This document shows positions 21,045-33,265 of a stretch of DNA of 64,000 bases, piece after piece (positions within the stretch are counted from its first letter, which is position 1; the number at the start of each line of letters is the position of its first letter). The notes under the pieces were generated by a model. The model searched no databases. It saw nothing but the letters and a program-made list of their open reading frames with translations, and had not been told where the DNA came from. The position numbers and the translations under genes were made by a program. This DNA comes from Henricia sp. BOLD:AAB3569 (Eukaryota > Echinodermata > Asteroidea > Spinulosida > Echinasteridae). The stretch lies in contig JBBELK010000827.1 in assembly GCA_037783545.1 (NCBI GenBank), positions 62,001 through 126,000 on the forward strand. The letters are read 5' to 3'.

Positions 21045-22673
21045 GGACTTGGAAATATGTGACATCATCGCTAGCGCACTGGGTACACTATATTAGTGTT
21101 CAGTTTTAGAACGCATTCTTGCCGTTTCTGAATTTTATTGCGCCTCATGAAAAATAAGCTCTAAAACATCACAACATTGTTCAATTCAAAGATTTTTTAA
21201 ACATTTGTAATACTAATAGATACTAAAAATAAAGCACACTTTCTGACGATATGCATTTTTAAAAATTTATATTGGGGCGCAGCAAAATGTTTGTTTGGTA
21301 GTGAGATTGCTGGTCCAAAAACGGGTTGTTTGTGTTGCGACACAGACTTGTGAAACCGCTGACAGTTTGGGGTGATTGTTGTTTGTGTTTGTGCCAAATT
21401 TCATTGAAGAAAACATGTAATTTGCTTGTTTTTAGCCCACAAAAATGATTAATGGCTCCCTTTTGGTAACCCCTGTACTGCAAAAGTAGTACACGAAGGA
21501 GTTGTCCACGAAAACATCAGTCTTCCGGACAAAATGGTGACGTACGTGTTACACGGTGTCACTGCAATCGCCGATAATGGCCCCGAAGCTGATAATGGCC
21601 CCAAGCCACAGGGGAGGGCCATTATCAGCATCCCTAGCCAATCTTAAATGCACTGTTAATTATGACTTTAAAAAATGCACCTTTATTCTAATTCATAAAT
21701 ACCTTTTTGTGTAAAATGGGTCTTTCCATAAAAACAGGAGCCAGTGTGACATTTTGATGCATTTTGTTCAAGTTAACAAAATTTTAAAGAAATTTCTGTG
21801 CAGTTTCTAAATAACGTAGAATATTTCAAAAAATTTACACATGTCTTGGTATCATAGTCTTGAAAATATTCAAGAAAATCAGCTTTATTCGATCTTTGTT
21901 AGTGGTCGCCTAATGTGAACGGTACTGCGTTTCATTCGATCTTCGTTAAGTGAGATGTGAATGCACGCTTCCGTTAACTAACGATGATTAACTAATCTTT
22001 GTCGATTGAAGCCATTTTTGTAGTGAGAACAGGGTCTTAATCTCGGGTTATAAAATGTGGATTGAGGTGCAGATATCTGTCCATTTACAAAGTGATACCT
22101 CACTGCCATGATACCAGTTTCCAAACCAAACCATTTCCTTCAAAATTTAAATTATTAACTGATGAAGAAAATACATATGTACTGGTATTCCACTGTTTAT
22201 TATAGAACATTATGTATGTGTTTTAAATATACATGCATGTACTTGTTAATGTAGTTTAGAAACATGTTCCTTTATTATACATATGTAGTGTACAAACATA
22301 CATACATGAACGTGTCCTTTTATTTTTTGCCAGCTAACTCCAGAGTCCTTGCCATTTTGTACAAACGACACAACTTCTTTACAGGATTTGGTGATCGAAA
22401 AAGCCCTTTTAAAAAGCATTAAAATGTTAGTTTGGCTGCCATTTTTCTCAAAAGACCCACTGGTCATCTGCCGTCTATTGTGAACCACCTATTAAAGTAT
22501 ACTTTGAACAAAATAAAGTTAAAGCATCTGAAAGCAAGCAATTAAACTAAATGTGTCTGGGAGAAACTGCATACTTTGTTTTCCTTTTTGCAACATTGCA
22601 ATTTTTATTCTCAAACTCATTGGGTTCTTATGAAAACACTAAAGGCTGTTTTCAACTTTTTCGGGAGTGTCTG

Positions 22674-24112
22674 ATCATTTCCCCATGGGTCCCAACTGCG
22701 GGTGGGGTTGGATAACACTAGAAACGTGACTCTTTTCACACAAGGCCATTGTCAACGATAGTTGGGACCGACGACAATGAAGACTGGACTGTCCCAACTA
22801 TAGTTGGGGAGTGTCTGATCATTTCCCCATGTGTCCCAACTGCGGGTGGGGTTGGATAACACTAGAAATGTGACCCATTTCACACAAGGCCATTATCAAC
22901 TATAGTTGGGACAGATGACAAGGAAGAATGGACTGTCCCAACTATAGTGGGGAGTGTCCGATCATTTCACTCTTGCGTCCCAACTGCGAGTGTGGTTGGA
23001 TAACACTAGGAACACGACTCTTTTCACACAAGGCCATTGTCAACTATAGTTGGGACAGATGACAAGGAAGACTGGACTGTCCCAACTATAGTGGGGAGTG
23101 TCCGATCATTTCACTCTTGCGTCCTAACTGCGAGTGTGGTTGGATAACACTAGGAACACGACTCTTTTCACACAAGGCTATTGTCAACTATAGTTGGGAC
23201 AGATGACAAGGAAGAATGGACTGTCCCAACTATAGTGGGGAGTGTCCGATCATTTCACTCTTGCGTCCTAACTGCGAGTGTGGTTGGATAACACTAGGAA
23301 CACGACTCTTTTCACACAAGGCCATTATCAACTATAGTTGGGACAGATGACAAGGAAGAATGGACTGTCCCAACTATAGTGGGGAGTGTCCGATCATTTC
23401 ACTCTTGCGTCCCAACTGCGAGTGTGGTTGGATAACACTAGGAACACGACTTTTTTCACACAAGGCCATTGTCAACTATAGTTGGGACAGATGACAAGGA
23501 AGACTGGACTGTCCCAACTATAGTGGGGAGTGTCCGATCATTTCACTCTTGCGTCCTAACTGCGAGTGTGGTTGGATAACACTAGGAACACGACTCTTTT
23601 CACACAAGGCCATTGTCAACTATAGTTGGGACAGATGACAAGGAAGAATGGACTGTCCCAACTATAGTGGGGAGTGTCCGATCATTTCACTCTTGCGTCC
23701 TAACTGCGAGTGTGGTTGGATAACACTAGGAACACGACTCTTTTCACACAAGGCCATTGTCAACTATAGTTGGGACAGATGACAAGGAAGAATGGACTGT
23801 CCCAACTATAGTGGGGAGTGTCCGATCATTTCACTCTTGCGTCCTAACTGCGAGTGTGGTTGGATAACACTAGGAACACGACTCTTTTCACACAAGGCCA
23901 TTGTCAACTATAGTTGGGACAGATGACAAGGAAGAATGGACTGTCCCAACTATAGTGGGGAGTGTCCGATCATTTCACTCTTGCATCCTAACTGCGAGTG
24001 TGGTTGGATAACACTAGGAACACGACTCTTTTCACACAAGGCCATTGTCAACTATAGTTGGGATAGATGACAAGGAAGACTGGACTGTCCCAACTATAGT
24101 GGGGAGTCGGAG
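22674..24112. repeat. 144-bp tandem array, ~10 copies
   Basis: The unit contains GTCCGATCATTTCACTCTTG, GCGAGTGTGGTTGGATAACAC, CACACAAGGCCATTGTCAAC and the palindromic CAACTATAGTTGGGAC followed by GTCCCAACTATAGTGGGGAG. Most copies differ by only a few bases, so homogenisation is recent. The first two copies (22674-22950) are the most diverged. Confidence 0.92.
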
Positions 24113-24263
24113 TGTCGATCCCGGGTACGCGTGTTTGTTTCCTCACAAAATCTTAATTTTTTTCCTCTCAAAATGTTTTTTTTTCATCAAATCTGCACAT
24201 AGGCTATTCCAATGTATATCCAAAAAAATGTCTGATACTCTTCCCTACGAAAGATTACGCACA

Positions 24264-24346
24264 ACGGTCGAATTGACTCGACTTGGTCAACGATCGAATA
24301 GCATACAACGGTCGAGTTGGTTTGAGTCGAGTTGGCAAACGGTCGA
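24264..24346. repeat. GGTCGAGTTGG repeat cluster
   Basis: ACGGTCGAATTGACTCGAC, CAACGGTCGAGTTGG and GGCAAACGGTCGAGTTTG occur in succession. The same family occurs at 12.9, 13.7-14.06, 53.03-53.12 and 53.3 kb. Confidence 0.65.
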
Positions 24347-24644
24347 GTTTGAGAAACCTCAAACAATAATTTGCTTCATAACCATGAAAGATTACGCACA
24401 ATTTCCTTCCCAATTTTCCGTGTAAAACATGAAATTCACTTCACGGGTGAACGCAAGGTAATTTCTCCTCTCTGCAGGCTACGTAGATGCAAAGCTAGAA
24501 TTCAGAAAAGCCCATGCGATACGTAAAAATGCGTCTAAATGACGCACGATCCCATCTATAGTTGGGGAAGGGCGTTTGTCCCAACTATAGTCGGGACGGT
24601 CCCAACTATAGTTGGGACGGATACGATAGTTGGGGCGTAACAAT

Positions 24645-25942
24645 ATCATTATGCATATTCATGTTCTTGTTTATTACATGTCATATACCTGCAGAGTGCA
24701 CATGTACTGCACACTGTCAGTGTGGTTGGTTGTGCAGTGTGTGACCACAAATACAAGAAATCCAGGCCCATGTTATACTGCCAAATAATTACTCTCTTTG
24801 TACATGTACATGTACATGTATATGTTGTCGAATTGAACAGTTTGGTAATAAAAATGACTTGATTGATGTCATTACAATATTTTGTTTGAATTTAAGAAAT
24901 TGTTCTAAGTTCCAACATATGGGATTAGAGCAAGGTTTCCTTGCTCTATATGATGGGAAGAAATTGAAACCTTAACAAGAACAACGACACATTTATAAAT
25001 TTATGCAGCGCTTAATCAACCCGGCAAGAAATAAATGTCAACCTGAAATGATTTAAATGATAAACATAGATATTTGCCCAAGAAAACCAAAATCTTCCAA
25101 GAAAATACTTAATATTTGAAAATTCTGGCTAACTCGAGCATATATGTTTTCAATCAATTCATGATCATTGACTTTGTGACGTAAAAGTTGTAAGTTATTT
25201 GTTTCAGATGTTTAGTCCTTGTATGGTCTATTTTTCACCATAAATTGTATATGCGTTCACAATTGTGTGTGATGGATCATGGAAAGGCACTTCAGTGCTA
25301 AACTTTGACCTCCATTCCGCATGTCATCACGTACGTTACCAATGATATTTATTGCTGTATTGACCTCACCAAAGCCTTTGAGTTTGAACAGCTCATGCAC
25401 GAACATGCTGTACAAATCTCACACTGCATGGATTCTACCGTATTTTTTTCCCCAGTACTGCAAACTAGTTTTGCGCAACCAGGGTGTGTGAACTCAAACT
25501 TAATTTTTTACCAAACTGTTCACATTGTTGAATTAATAATGATCCTAATTTGAAGTTGATGGAGGCCTACAGAAAAACGATTATATTTTCACCCGCTGTA
25601 TATAATATTTTGGTGATTAGCCTACTGTAGGCCTTGGGCCAACCAACCATGGAGGAAGAAAACACATGGGCCAACTAAAAAACATAGGGGAATACTAACT
25701 TCGAAATCAGTACTGCAAACCACATGGTAGAATTGCCTTCAGACTAGGCCATTTTGTTTAGTGGTTGGGTCTTGGAATTTTAATAATACCATGGAATTAT
25801 ACACACGAGTCATGTGATCGTACAACTTCTAGTCACAGCCAAGGACGACCTTGCAATTGCAAGGGAGTTTTGCTATTCACTGAGTACACGATACGCACGC
25901 AATGTACATCCAACATGAACAATTTATCAATACGTCAAAAAT
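24645..25942. other. no gene recognised
   Basis: AT-rich sequence with short open frames only. A CATGTACATGTACATGTATATG run lies near 24799. Confidence 0.4.
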
Positions 25943-26005
25943 CCAGCCAATCGGAAGCAAACATGCAAAGATTGGCCTTTACCATCCTGGGAAAAAAAAT
26001 TACGC
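25943..26005. repeat. inverted partner of the repeat at 19614-19676
   Basis: ATGCAAAGATTGGCCTTTAC and CATCCTGGGAAAAAAAATTA are complementary to the 19.6-kb copy. Together the two flank the foldback and its right-hand neighbour. Confidence 0.65.
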
Positions 26006-26023
26006 CGCTGTACACCATTAACC

Positions 26024-26450
26024 TAGATTGGTTCCCGATCCCTATAGATTGGTTTGCTTATTGTGAAAATATAGGGATCGGTAAAGGGCAGCCATGACGG
26101 GCAGAATTCTGCCCGTCACGTGGTTATTATTATTTATTTTTTTCTAGTAAGTGCGCAGATTGTGCATTGACATTTGTAACTTGGCCGTGCGTGTCGAACA
26201 TATCCAATTATGTAAATAAAGTACATTGCCTAAAGCAAAGGGCTTGGCCAATTTTTAAATATAAAAAACACAATGCGCACGCGCAAAGACGACTAATTAC
26301 AGATCAAGATGAAGCGCCCTTTACCTGTCCTTATATTCTCCTGTGTGGAATATGTGGACGGGAACCAGTTTATCCCAGCCCTTATACTGGTAGACTGGTT
26401 CCCGGTCCACATATTCTACATACGACGACTGAATATGAGGACAGGCTACT
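26024..26450. repeat. hairpins with GGTTCCC/GGGAACC arms
   Basis: Three inverted repeats lie here. CGATCCCTATA is answered by TATAGGGATCG (26037-26080). GACGGGCAGAATTCTGCCCGTC is a perfect palindrome (26096-26118). At 26326-26450 CCTGTCCTTATATTC and GAATATGTGGACGGGAACCAG are answered by CTGGTTCCCGGTCCACATATTC and GAATATGAGGACAGG. The last looks like a small hairpin MITE. Confidence 0.65.
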
Positions 26451-27774
26451 GTCGTGTTTAAAATAGCACTTTAAGCATTACGTCATATGCATTTATTTTT
26501 AGGAGCACATAACCGTTAATTTTCAAAGTGCGCTGCGCGCTATAAAGAATGAGTGTACAACAATTTGAAAGGGGTTATTCCATATTTGACCAATACAAAT
26601 TTTATATATTAACCTTAAAATATTAAATATGCAAGGCATTGTATTAGGTGGGGTACAATGGCGGACGGTGGCTTCAATTTTAGACGTCGTTGCTTCATCC
26701 AGTGTATATATCGATGGCTGGGAAGTGCTAATCTAGTCTGGTTCCCGGACCAAAAGATTTCCGACTGATCTTTAGGTCCGGCAGTTGCCAGTGTAAATGT
26801 TAGTCCGCCATACTGAAACAGGAGAAATTCATCCTTTTTCCGAAGGTTACCGAAGTTACCCGAATGCACGTCCGGACGTTATCGTGAATCGTCGAGTACG
26901 ATTCGTCATTGTTACGAGAAGTTTATTTAACGCCGCGTGCCGCCGCGCGCTTTGAAAATCTGTTATAAGCAAAATGCTGTATTATCAGTGTTCTAAGGAG
27001 GCCTCCCACAACAGACTGAGCCGGGATTCTGCCGAAAGTCTGCGGCTGTCTGCCGTTGCTAAGCTGGCGGGAATCGGCAGACTGTTAAAATAATCGGCTG
27101 GCCTAGATTTATAAATAATTCATGAGCTGATATGATCGGTGTTCATGAATACGAGCGGTTTTACGGGACATGCCGCAAATGAGTGACATTGAACGGCTTC
27201 ACTACCGAAAATGTAATTTTTACGTCGTACATGAATCTCGGTGCCACGAGCTTAGACTTCATGTGATTCAACCACTAGCGCGAATGTTTGTTGCAAAAGA
27301 TCCGACGTCCAAGATGTACAAAAATACAAACCGGCGAAATGTTTCTAACTGTGCGCGCAGCAGGCCAGGTTGCGCTGTCCAGCTGATTACGTACGGCAAT
27401 AAATTTGCCAATGTTCGCGAAAGAATTCACGAAATATTTCGTCGGCGTTTTCACGAAGTGGCGAATCCGCGAACGCAGTAGAAAAACACGTGTTTATAGA
27501 AAATCAGTGAACTATTTCCTCTGTATATCGCACCGCAAAATGCGACGCCTTTTTGACAATCTGCAGTGCCACTTTTCAAAGTGCATCGAAGTTTTTGACT
27601 TGATGGAATTGGAATTTTTGTTTTGATCGGAATGGAATTAGCGACACATTTTTTCAAGATCTTATTCTTATTCTTGCACTTATCCTTATTCTTTTGTTAA
27701 TGTTAGTGAAAATGAAAAAAACGAAAATGGAAAAGGGACGAGACTAACGTACCACGAGTCCACGACGGCATACG
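26451..27774. other. no gene recognised
   Basis: A GTCTGGTTCCCGGACC near-palindrome lies at about 26732. Around 27005-27085 a GC-richer stretch repeats TCTGCCG words in both orientations. A 103-codon frame at 27170 matches no family that I know. Confidence 0.4.
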
Positions 27775-28150
27775 CGGCACCGGCAAGGTTCTCCGCACGC
27801 ACAAACGTGCGTATCGCGATCGGCCTGTTAAGCCCAATTCATACTCGCTCGGCGACCTACGTGCGGAACGGAAATTTTGTCCGCCGAGTAGGGTCAAACA
27901 AGTTCAACAGTGCGCGGTCAGTATTAACTCTGCAGTGACTACACTCGGCGAAAGTGCGGCGAGTGAGTTCGGCGGAGAAGTATGAACCTAGCTTTACGCT
28001 GAAATTCCGGTCCGCCGACACACATGAAAAATTGCCGATCAAAACATTCAGCTCCCAATACGCACAACAAAATTGTCACACATGGTGCTGCTATAGTGAA
28101 TAAATGACAGAAAAAAAAACCACGTAGAGAACATGAGAGAACGGATAAAA
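27775..28150 (-). mobile_element. second copy of the transposon family nested at 44465-45637
   Basis: On the minus strand it reads GCAGCACCATGTGTGA, TTTTGTTGTGCGTATTGGGAG, TTTTGATCGGCAATTTTTC and ends CGGAGAACCTTGC, matching 45500-45637 (which ends GGGGAGAACCCTGC). This copy has been interrupted by a 163-bp hairpin MITE (27831-27993). The other end of the element is not recognisable. Confidence 0.65.
27831..27993. mobile_element. hairpin MITE with TTA target duplication
   Basis: AGCCCAATTCATACTCGCTC on the left is complementary to GAGAAGTATGAACCTAGCT on the right with a few mismatches, and TTA flanks both sides (27828-27830 and 27994-27996). Comparison with the related copy at 45.57 kb, which lacks the insert, supports the boundaries. 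A 3-bp TTA duplication fits PIF/Harbinger-type elements. Confidence 0.7.
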
Positions 28151-28448
28151 ACTACTTCGATGTTGATGTTCGACTGTAAATAATTGACTTTTTTTCCCAC
28201 AGCAAGATTAACAACAACTCGTAAATACCACGGAAAACGGCATTTTTTTTCAGCTGTAAAAGAACAACGACCAAACAGAGCAAAAGTAAACATATTAACT
28301 CATTGTCTAGTGGTGGGCCATGAATCTGTGATGAAACTTTGTGATAGTTTGTTACTTTGGATACGAGTCGGCAAGGAATATAATCTGTCAAATTTAACAT
28401 GTTTTTTTAATATTATTATTTGAAACACAATAATAATAGTTATGTCTG

Positions 28449-28950
28449 TTAAAGGCCCTGTACCCGGTAGATGATCTGTTTTTGAGCGATTCTGCGAATA
28501 ATTTTGTCAAATGTACCACGTTTAAAAAAACATGAAATTCCATATAGGACTAAAGCGTTTTCCTGGTCTTGGCGGGGTGTTTCAAATATTCGTTCTCAGT
28601 TGATCGGGTACTATGTGGCTTGTGTCATGCACTCTGTGGCGCACATCATATAATGCGTGTGCGCGCGATCCATAAAAATGCATCGCGTTGGAACACGCAC
28701 ACGCAGTAGGCCTACACAGCGCCCATGCATGCATTTTGGACCGCGTAGATGCGAACCCAAAATAAGTACATCGTTTGCAAACGATCTAAATAATTTTATC
28801 TTTACGGATTATTTTCTGGTGAAATTATATCATTTTGAGCGGAAACCTTTCATTGGGTATATAGTTGCTATTAATTCAATCTTTACTTTCAGAACTTTTC
28901 CCCTGTAAACTCGTCCATTACTTTTTGCAAATGATACACTGGGCCTTTAA
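28449..28950. mobile_element. TTAA-flanked TIR element (~500 bp)
   Basis: TTAAAGGCCC at 28449 is mirrored by GGGCCTTTAA at 28941-28950, with TTAA as the likely target duplication. The interior has CG-rich GTGCGCGCGAT and CACGCACACGC words. TTAA is used by piggyBac and Kolobok superfamilies; nothing here decides between them. Confidence 0.5.
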
Positions 28951-29558
28951 AGGTGAATATACCTTTTGCTATTTTTGGTATCACAGAGCTCCAGATCTAT
29001 CAACACTAGCATAACGAGAGGACATGGATATGGCAGGAAAGGTGGTTGTCACGAACGTTTGGGTCGATTTCACTAACGTTATACAATACTTCGTAACTCG
29101 AGATGCGATGGGTTACCGCTTATAACTTCAAGAAACTTGCGTGTAACGATGCATAACGTTTCAGCTGATGATCAGCTCATTTCCTCTTTATTGTTTCCTC
29201 ATCTGTCACATTGAAAATATAAAAACACTGTACAAAGTTGGATTTTTTTTGTATTTTCCTCTTTTTTTTTTGGTAATGACCCATGCAGTTGCATGCCTGA
29301 CATTAACGTTGCTTTGCTTTGCCCACTGTCGCGTCGACATCAGTATTATTTCGTCCGGGTCGTTTTACACAATATAAGTTGGCCTACATGTATTTGTATC
29401 ACGGAAATCACTATAATCCCTCCTCATGATCACTGTACATCTCTAAGAGGGTGGGAAAATCAGATGGAAAAACATCAACTTTGCACGATGTGGTGGTTCC
29501 GCCATGTTGCTGATCAGAGCAGTATATATGCGAGACGTTATTAGGAGGCGCGATATAC

Positions 29559-30303
29559 GGGCGGATTGCAATATGCGGTCTAAGACCGGTCCATAGGCTT
29601 AGCCGGCTAACGCAGCGTCTACTAAGACCGGTCTATAAGTATAGCCCGCTTGCAATATCGTTGTCTTAAAGTTAGACCAGTCTTAAAATTAAAGCCCAGG
29701 CTTTAATTATTGGAGACCGCGCTGCATCTCGTAAATTGGCATAAAAACGCACATTGTGCCCATTAGAGCCTTTTAAAGTTCCATTTGATAACTTTCGCGG
29801 TCAGTTTATATGCAAAAACTGCACCACACAGTATACACGGCTTGAAATCACGCAAGGATAGCCGGCTGTGTCACTTTCCGTTAAGATGTGTGTTTTCGGC
29901 TGGAGCAGCCGTACTTCAGTTACACTCTCAGAAATAATGGTTCAAATCTGCACCCTCACGGGTGCTTATCTTTGATACAATAGCAGCACCCCTATAGGAG
30001 CAAATGTGCACCATGTGAACATGATTTGCACCTTGAAAGGAGCGAGTCTGCACTTTAGGGGTGCACATATGTTCAAATGGTGCAAATTTGCTCCCATAGG
30101 GGTGCACATTTCCTCCTATAGGGGTGCTGCTATTGTATCAAGATAAGCACCCCAATTGCACCCTAATTTCTTAGTGTGTAGACTGCATGGTTTATTTCTA
30201 TAGGTTAAACCAGCGACTAAGCCGAGACTGGCTAAATAGTATAGCCGGCGATAAAAGACAGGTCTTAGACCAGTGGCTAAGTCGATTTTATTGCAATTCG
30301 CCC
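29559..30303. mobile_element. outer TIR element containing a nested MITE
   Basis: GGGCGGATTGCAATA at 29559 is complementary (one mismatch) to TATTGCAATTCGCCC ending at 30303. Internal words GGTCTAAGACCGGTC and CTTAGCCGGCTAA are mirrored by GGTCTTAGACCAGTGGCTAAG. The 29921-30180 MITE sits inside it. Confidence 0.65.
29921..30180. mobile_element. hairpin MITE with TA flanks
   Basis: A nearly full-length inverted repeat: CACTCTCAGAAAT, GGGTGCTTATCTTTGATACAA and TAGCAGCACCCCTATAGGAG are mirrored on the right side up to ATTTCTTAGTGTG. TA lies at both borders (29921-29922 and 30179-30180), as in Tc1/mariner-type insertions. Confidence 0.8.
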
Positions 30304-30830
30304 TAGATTGTGATTGGCTATCCGTGCAACAATCCTATAAATTTGTGAAACCGTGTTTGATCATGATGTCATCCATGTCATTAATATGTCCCTGCCATTT
30401 AAAACACACTCTTAAAACTGCGTGGTGGTTTTTTATGTGGTCAACGGAATTTGACCATGTTCGTGGTTAAGTGAGTATCTATTTGACCCCATCCTGCATA
30501 TCATTTTTTACTGGGTTATTTTAACAATGTTTTACTTGTCAAATATCACGTGATGTATAAGCGTATTTGGAGACATTAAAAAACATTTCATAGTAACTAA
30601 TTGAGCTTTTGCCGTCAATTTGAAGGTCAGATCCAATTTTTGTGTTGTACCAGTTTTAGCATTTCTCCTTATGCATACATACATGCACGGATGCTTGTAA
30701 TCCATTGTGTGTACAATGTATACAGTTTGTGAATAAAGGTAAAACCATGGGAGAAGTTAATCATGAGGGCGGTCGGGTTTGCGTAGTGGTTCTTCCCTCG
30801 CCTGCCTGTGATGACCGCTTTCCAAAGGAC
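30304..30830. other. no gene recognised
   Basis: Only short open frames; no element ends or RNA gene are visible. Confidence 0.35.
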
Positions 30831-30842
30831 TACTCTTGCACA

Positions 30843-31430
30843 TAGTTTGGAGGAGATTTTCGCGGAATCCCGTGTGATGTCCTGGAACGTTGCTCAATGA
30901 TGGAGTGACCAGTACGTACGTTGCACTGGGAATGCCGGTGCAATTTTGGAACACGATTGGATCCGTGTCTGCGGTCTTGATGATGGCTCGACCTGGACTG
31001 GCAACGACAATGATGGAGGAACTGGTATAAACGGAATCGACATTGGACTGGACTTGACCTGGCTTGCGTGTTTTATTTAGACGAATAAAACATTTTATAA
31101 AAAACCCTTTCACATATAGGTAGTTTGGAGGAGATTTTCGCGGAATCCCGTGTGATGTCCTGTAACGTTGCTCAATGATGGAGTGACAAGTACGTACGTC
31201 ACTGGGAATGCCGGTGCAATTTTGGAACACGATTGGATCCCGTGTCTGCGGTCTTGATGTTGGCTCGACCCGGATTGGTGACGATTGTGATGGAGAATAC
31301 ACGTTGGGATTCTCGCCGGATAATGACCTGGACTGGCAACGACTACGAATGAGGAACTGGTTTAATCGGCATCGACATGGACTGGACTTTGACCTGGCTG
31401 GCGTGTTTTATTTAAAAGAATAAAACATCT
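30843..31430. repeat. direct duplication of a ~280-bp unit
   Basis: TAGTTTGGAGGAGATTTTCG begins both copies (30843 and 31121). Each continues through AATCCCGTGTGATGTCCTG, GGAATGCCGGTGCAATTTTGG and GTGTCTGCGGTCTTGATG to GTGTTTTATTTA...AATAAAACAT. The 181-codon minus-strand frame is a by-product of the duplication. Confidence 0.85.
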
Positions 31431-31432
31431 TA

Positions 31433-31676
31433 AGCCTCTGGCGTCCCGGGTTCGAATCCGGGGCGTGTATGTGGATTGGGTTTGCAGTCCCTACTGGACC
31501 GCGTGGGTTTTCCCCAGGGGATATCTTTGGGGCTTTCCTCCCACTTCTAAAACTCCAACTCCTTCCTCGTCATCTCAAGTTGATAATATAGTATAGCTAA
31601 AGCTAAAACTGTATAGTTGATGGCATAAAGGGCCTTAGTTGCCGAAGATGCCATGAAATTAACAACAACAACAACA
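31433..31676 (+). mobile_element. tRNA-derived SINE with (AAC)n tail, copy 3
   Basis: It starts with a B-box, CGGGTTCGAATCCG, near 31446. It then follows the same body as the 12.5- and 13.4-kb copies (GTGGGTTTTCCCCAGGGGAT, CTCCCACTTCTAAAACTCC, TTGCCGAAGATGCC) and ends in AACAACAACAACAAC. The A-box half of the head is missing. Confidence 0.75.
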
Positions 31677-31991
31677 CGACAAGTTAATCATGTAAAATCT
31701 GCGGACTTTTGGCTCAGGAGAGTCGGCGTCCTGGTATACCCTGCACGTACCATGCATGATATACGGTATAATATAGCTTAGTGGTGTGGGCTATACCTGA
31801 GGTTTGCCCAGCACCGCATGTACATGTACAACGTACACTGCATGGCAATTTATTTTAATGTAATTAAGTGGATTTTTTTTTTTTTTAAAGTAAAAAAAGG
31901 TTTTATGCGATCTTTTAAAGGTGGAAATAAAGTTAAAATGCGACCATTTGGGTTCTACAAATATTTTCAGCCAGATTTTCTCAGGCGCCTG

Positions 31992-33265
31992 CACTGCAAA
32001 AAATGGGGTGTTAAAATCTACACCACTGGTGTAAAATTTGATTCTTCGTTGGTATCCATTTTGGGCAAGGATTTGGGTGTTAAGTAACACCAATTTGGGA
32101 ATCAATATTTGTTAACACTAAGAAGAGTGTTAAACTTTAACACTCCCATCCGGTGTCAACGTATTCTTCTTGGTGTTTATTTTGGGCAAGAATGTTGGTG
32201 TTAATTGACACCTGAATGTGGAATTAAATTGTAACACCTGCAGTTGATTTATTCTTACAGATTTAGAAGCCGACACTAATTGGTGTAAAATGGGAGAACC
32301 AAAATAAAACACGCACTGCAAAACCTCTGGTGTTAAATTTAACAACACATTTTTTAACACTGATCTGTTCGTGGTGGAGCAGTAATGAAATTGGCAAAAT
32401 ACCACTATTTTCTTCATGTTTTTTCGGTTTCTAAAATGTTTTATTCGTCCGAATAAAACGCGCTGGTCCGAGTCCAGTTATACCAAGCACAATCGTTACC
32501 AGTCCAGGTCAAGCAATCCTCAAGACCACAGACACGGATGCAATCGTGTTACAAAATTATCCGACTCCATTCCCAGAGACGTACTGGCCACTCAAGTGAG
32601 CAACTCTTACATCAACGGGAATCAGCGAAGGATCGGTTTTTAAAATGTTTTATTCGTGCGAATAAAACACCCACTGGCTTGGTGTAATTCCAGTCATACC
32701 AATCGAGCACAATCGTTACCAGTCCAGGTCAAGCAATCCTCAAGACCACAGACACGGATGCAATCGTGATACAAAATTATTGGCCACTCAAGTGAGCAAC
32801 GCTTACATCAACGGGAATCAGCGAGCCATAATTCTTCACATCACCCTAACGAGTAATGATGATATCATAGAGAAAATAAATTCAGATAGTCTAGCCATAT
32901 AAAACGTGGTGATTACGGGTTTGTATGCTCAAACGCGGTAAAATGATCAGAAACGCCTGTAGCCAATCAAATAGCTGGATTTCCGCGCATGCTCTCTTAG
33001 CATTATTTGTAACACCAAAACATTTTTTTGGCAGTGAACACGTGACCGACATCCCATAATTTTCTCGAGATCAACCAATGGGATTAGAATACTAAGCGTC
33101 ATGCATTTTGATCATGCGCAGTTTATCAAGTTTAACACCATGCAAATTCTACACCACTTTTTCTGCTGTTAATCTATTACACCGGTGTTCGTTTGACACA
33201 AATGTAACACCCAAATAATTAAAAAACCTTGGTGTTAAAAATTTAACACCGCATTTTTTGCAGTG
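31992..33265. mobile_element. TIR element with CACTGCAAAAAATG ends (~1.27 kb)
   Basis: CACTGCAAAAAATGGGGTGTT at 31992 is complementary to AACACCGCATTTTTTGCAGTG ending at 33265. Both flanks carry TG. The interior holds many GTGTTAA/TTAACAC words, an internal CACTGCAAAACCTCTGGTGTT near 32312, and two inverted copies of the 30.8-kb repeat. Confidence 0.75.
32433..32830. repeat. two inverted copies of the 30.8-31.4 kb repeat
   Basis: Each begins ATGTTTTATTCGT-CGAATAAAAC (32433 and 32645) and reads CAATCGTTACCAGTCCAGGTC and CAAGACCACAGACACGGATG, the complement of the forward copies. The GTTTTATTCG/CGAATAAAAC end is itself a palindrome. Confidence 0.8.

Larger units (their letters stand above)
19677..24644. 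mobile_element. foldback-type element with CCCAACTATAGTTGGG palindromic ends
   Basis: The left end ATTGTTACGCCCCAACTATCG (19677) is the complement of the right end CGATAGTTGGGGCGTAACAAT (24624-24644). Inward of each end are several copies of the self-complementary word CCCAACTATAGTTGGG (19700-19790 and 24550-24620). The same word recurs inside every unit of the 144-bp tandem array at 22674-24112. The interior also holds a THAP-domain exon (19987) and a GGTCGAGTTGG cluster (24264-24346). This matches the general plan of foldback/TU elements: terminal inverted repeats built of short repeats. No intact transposase is found, and no target duplication is evident. Confidence 0.75.
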
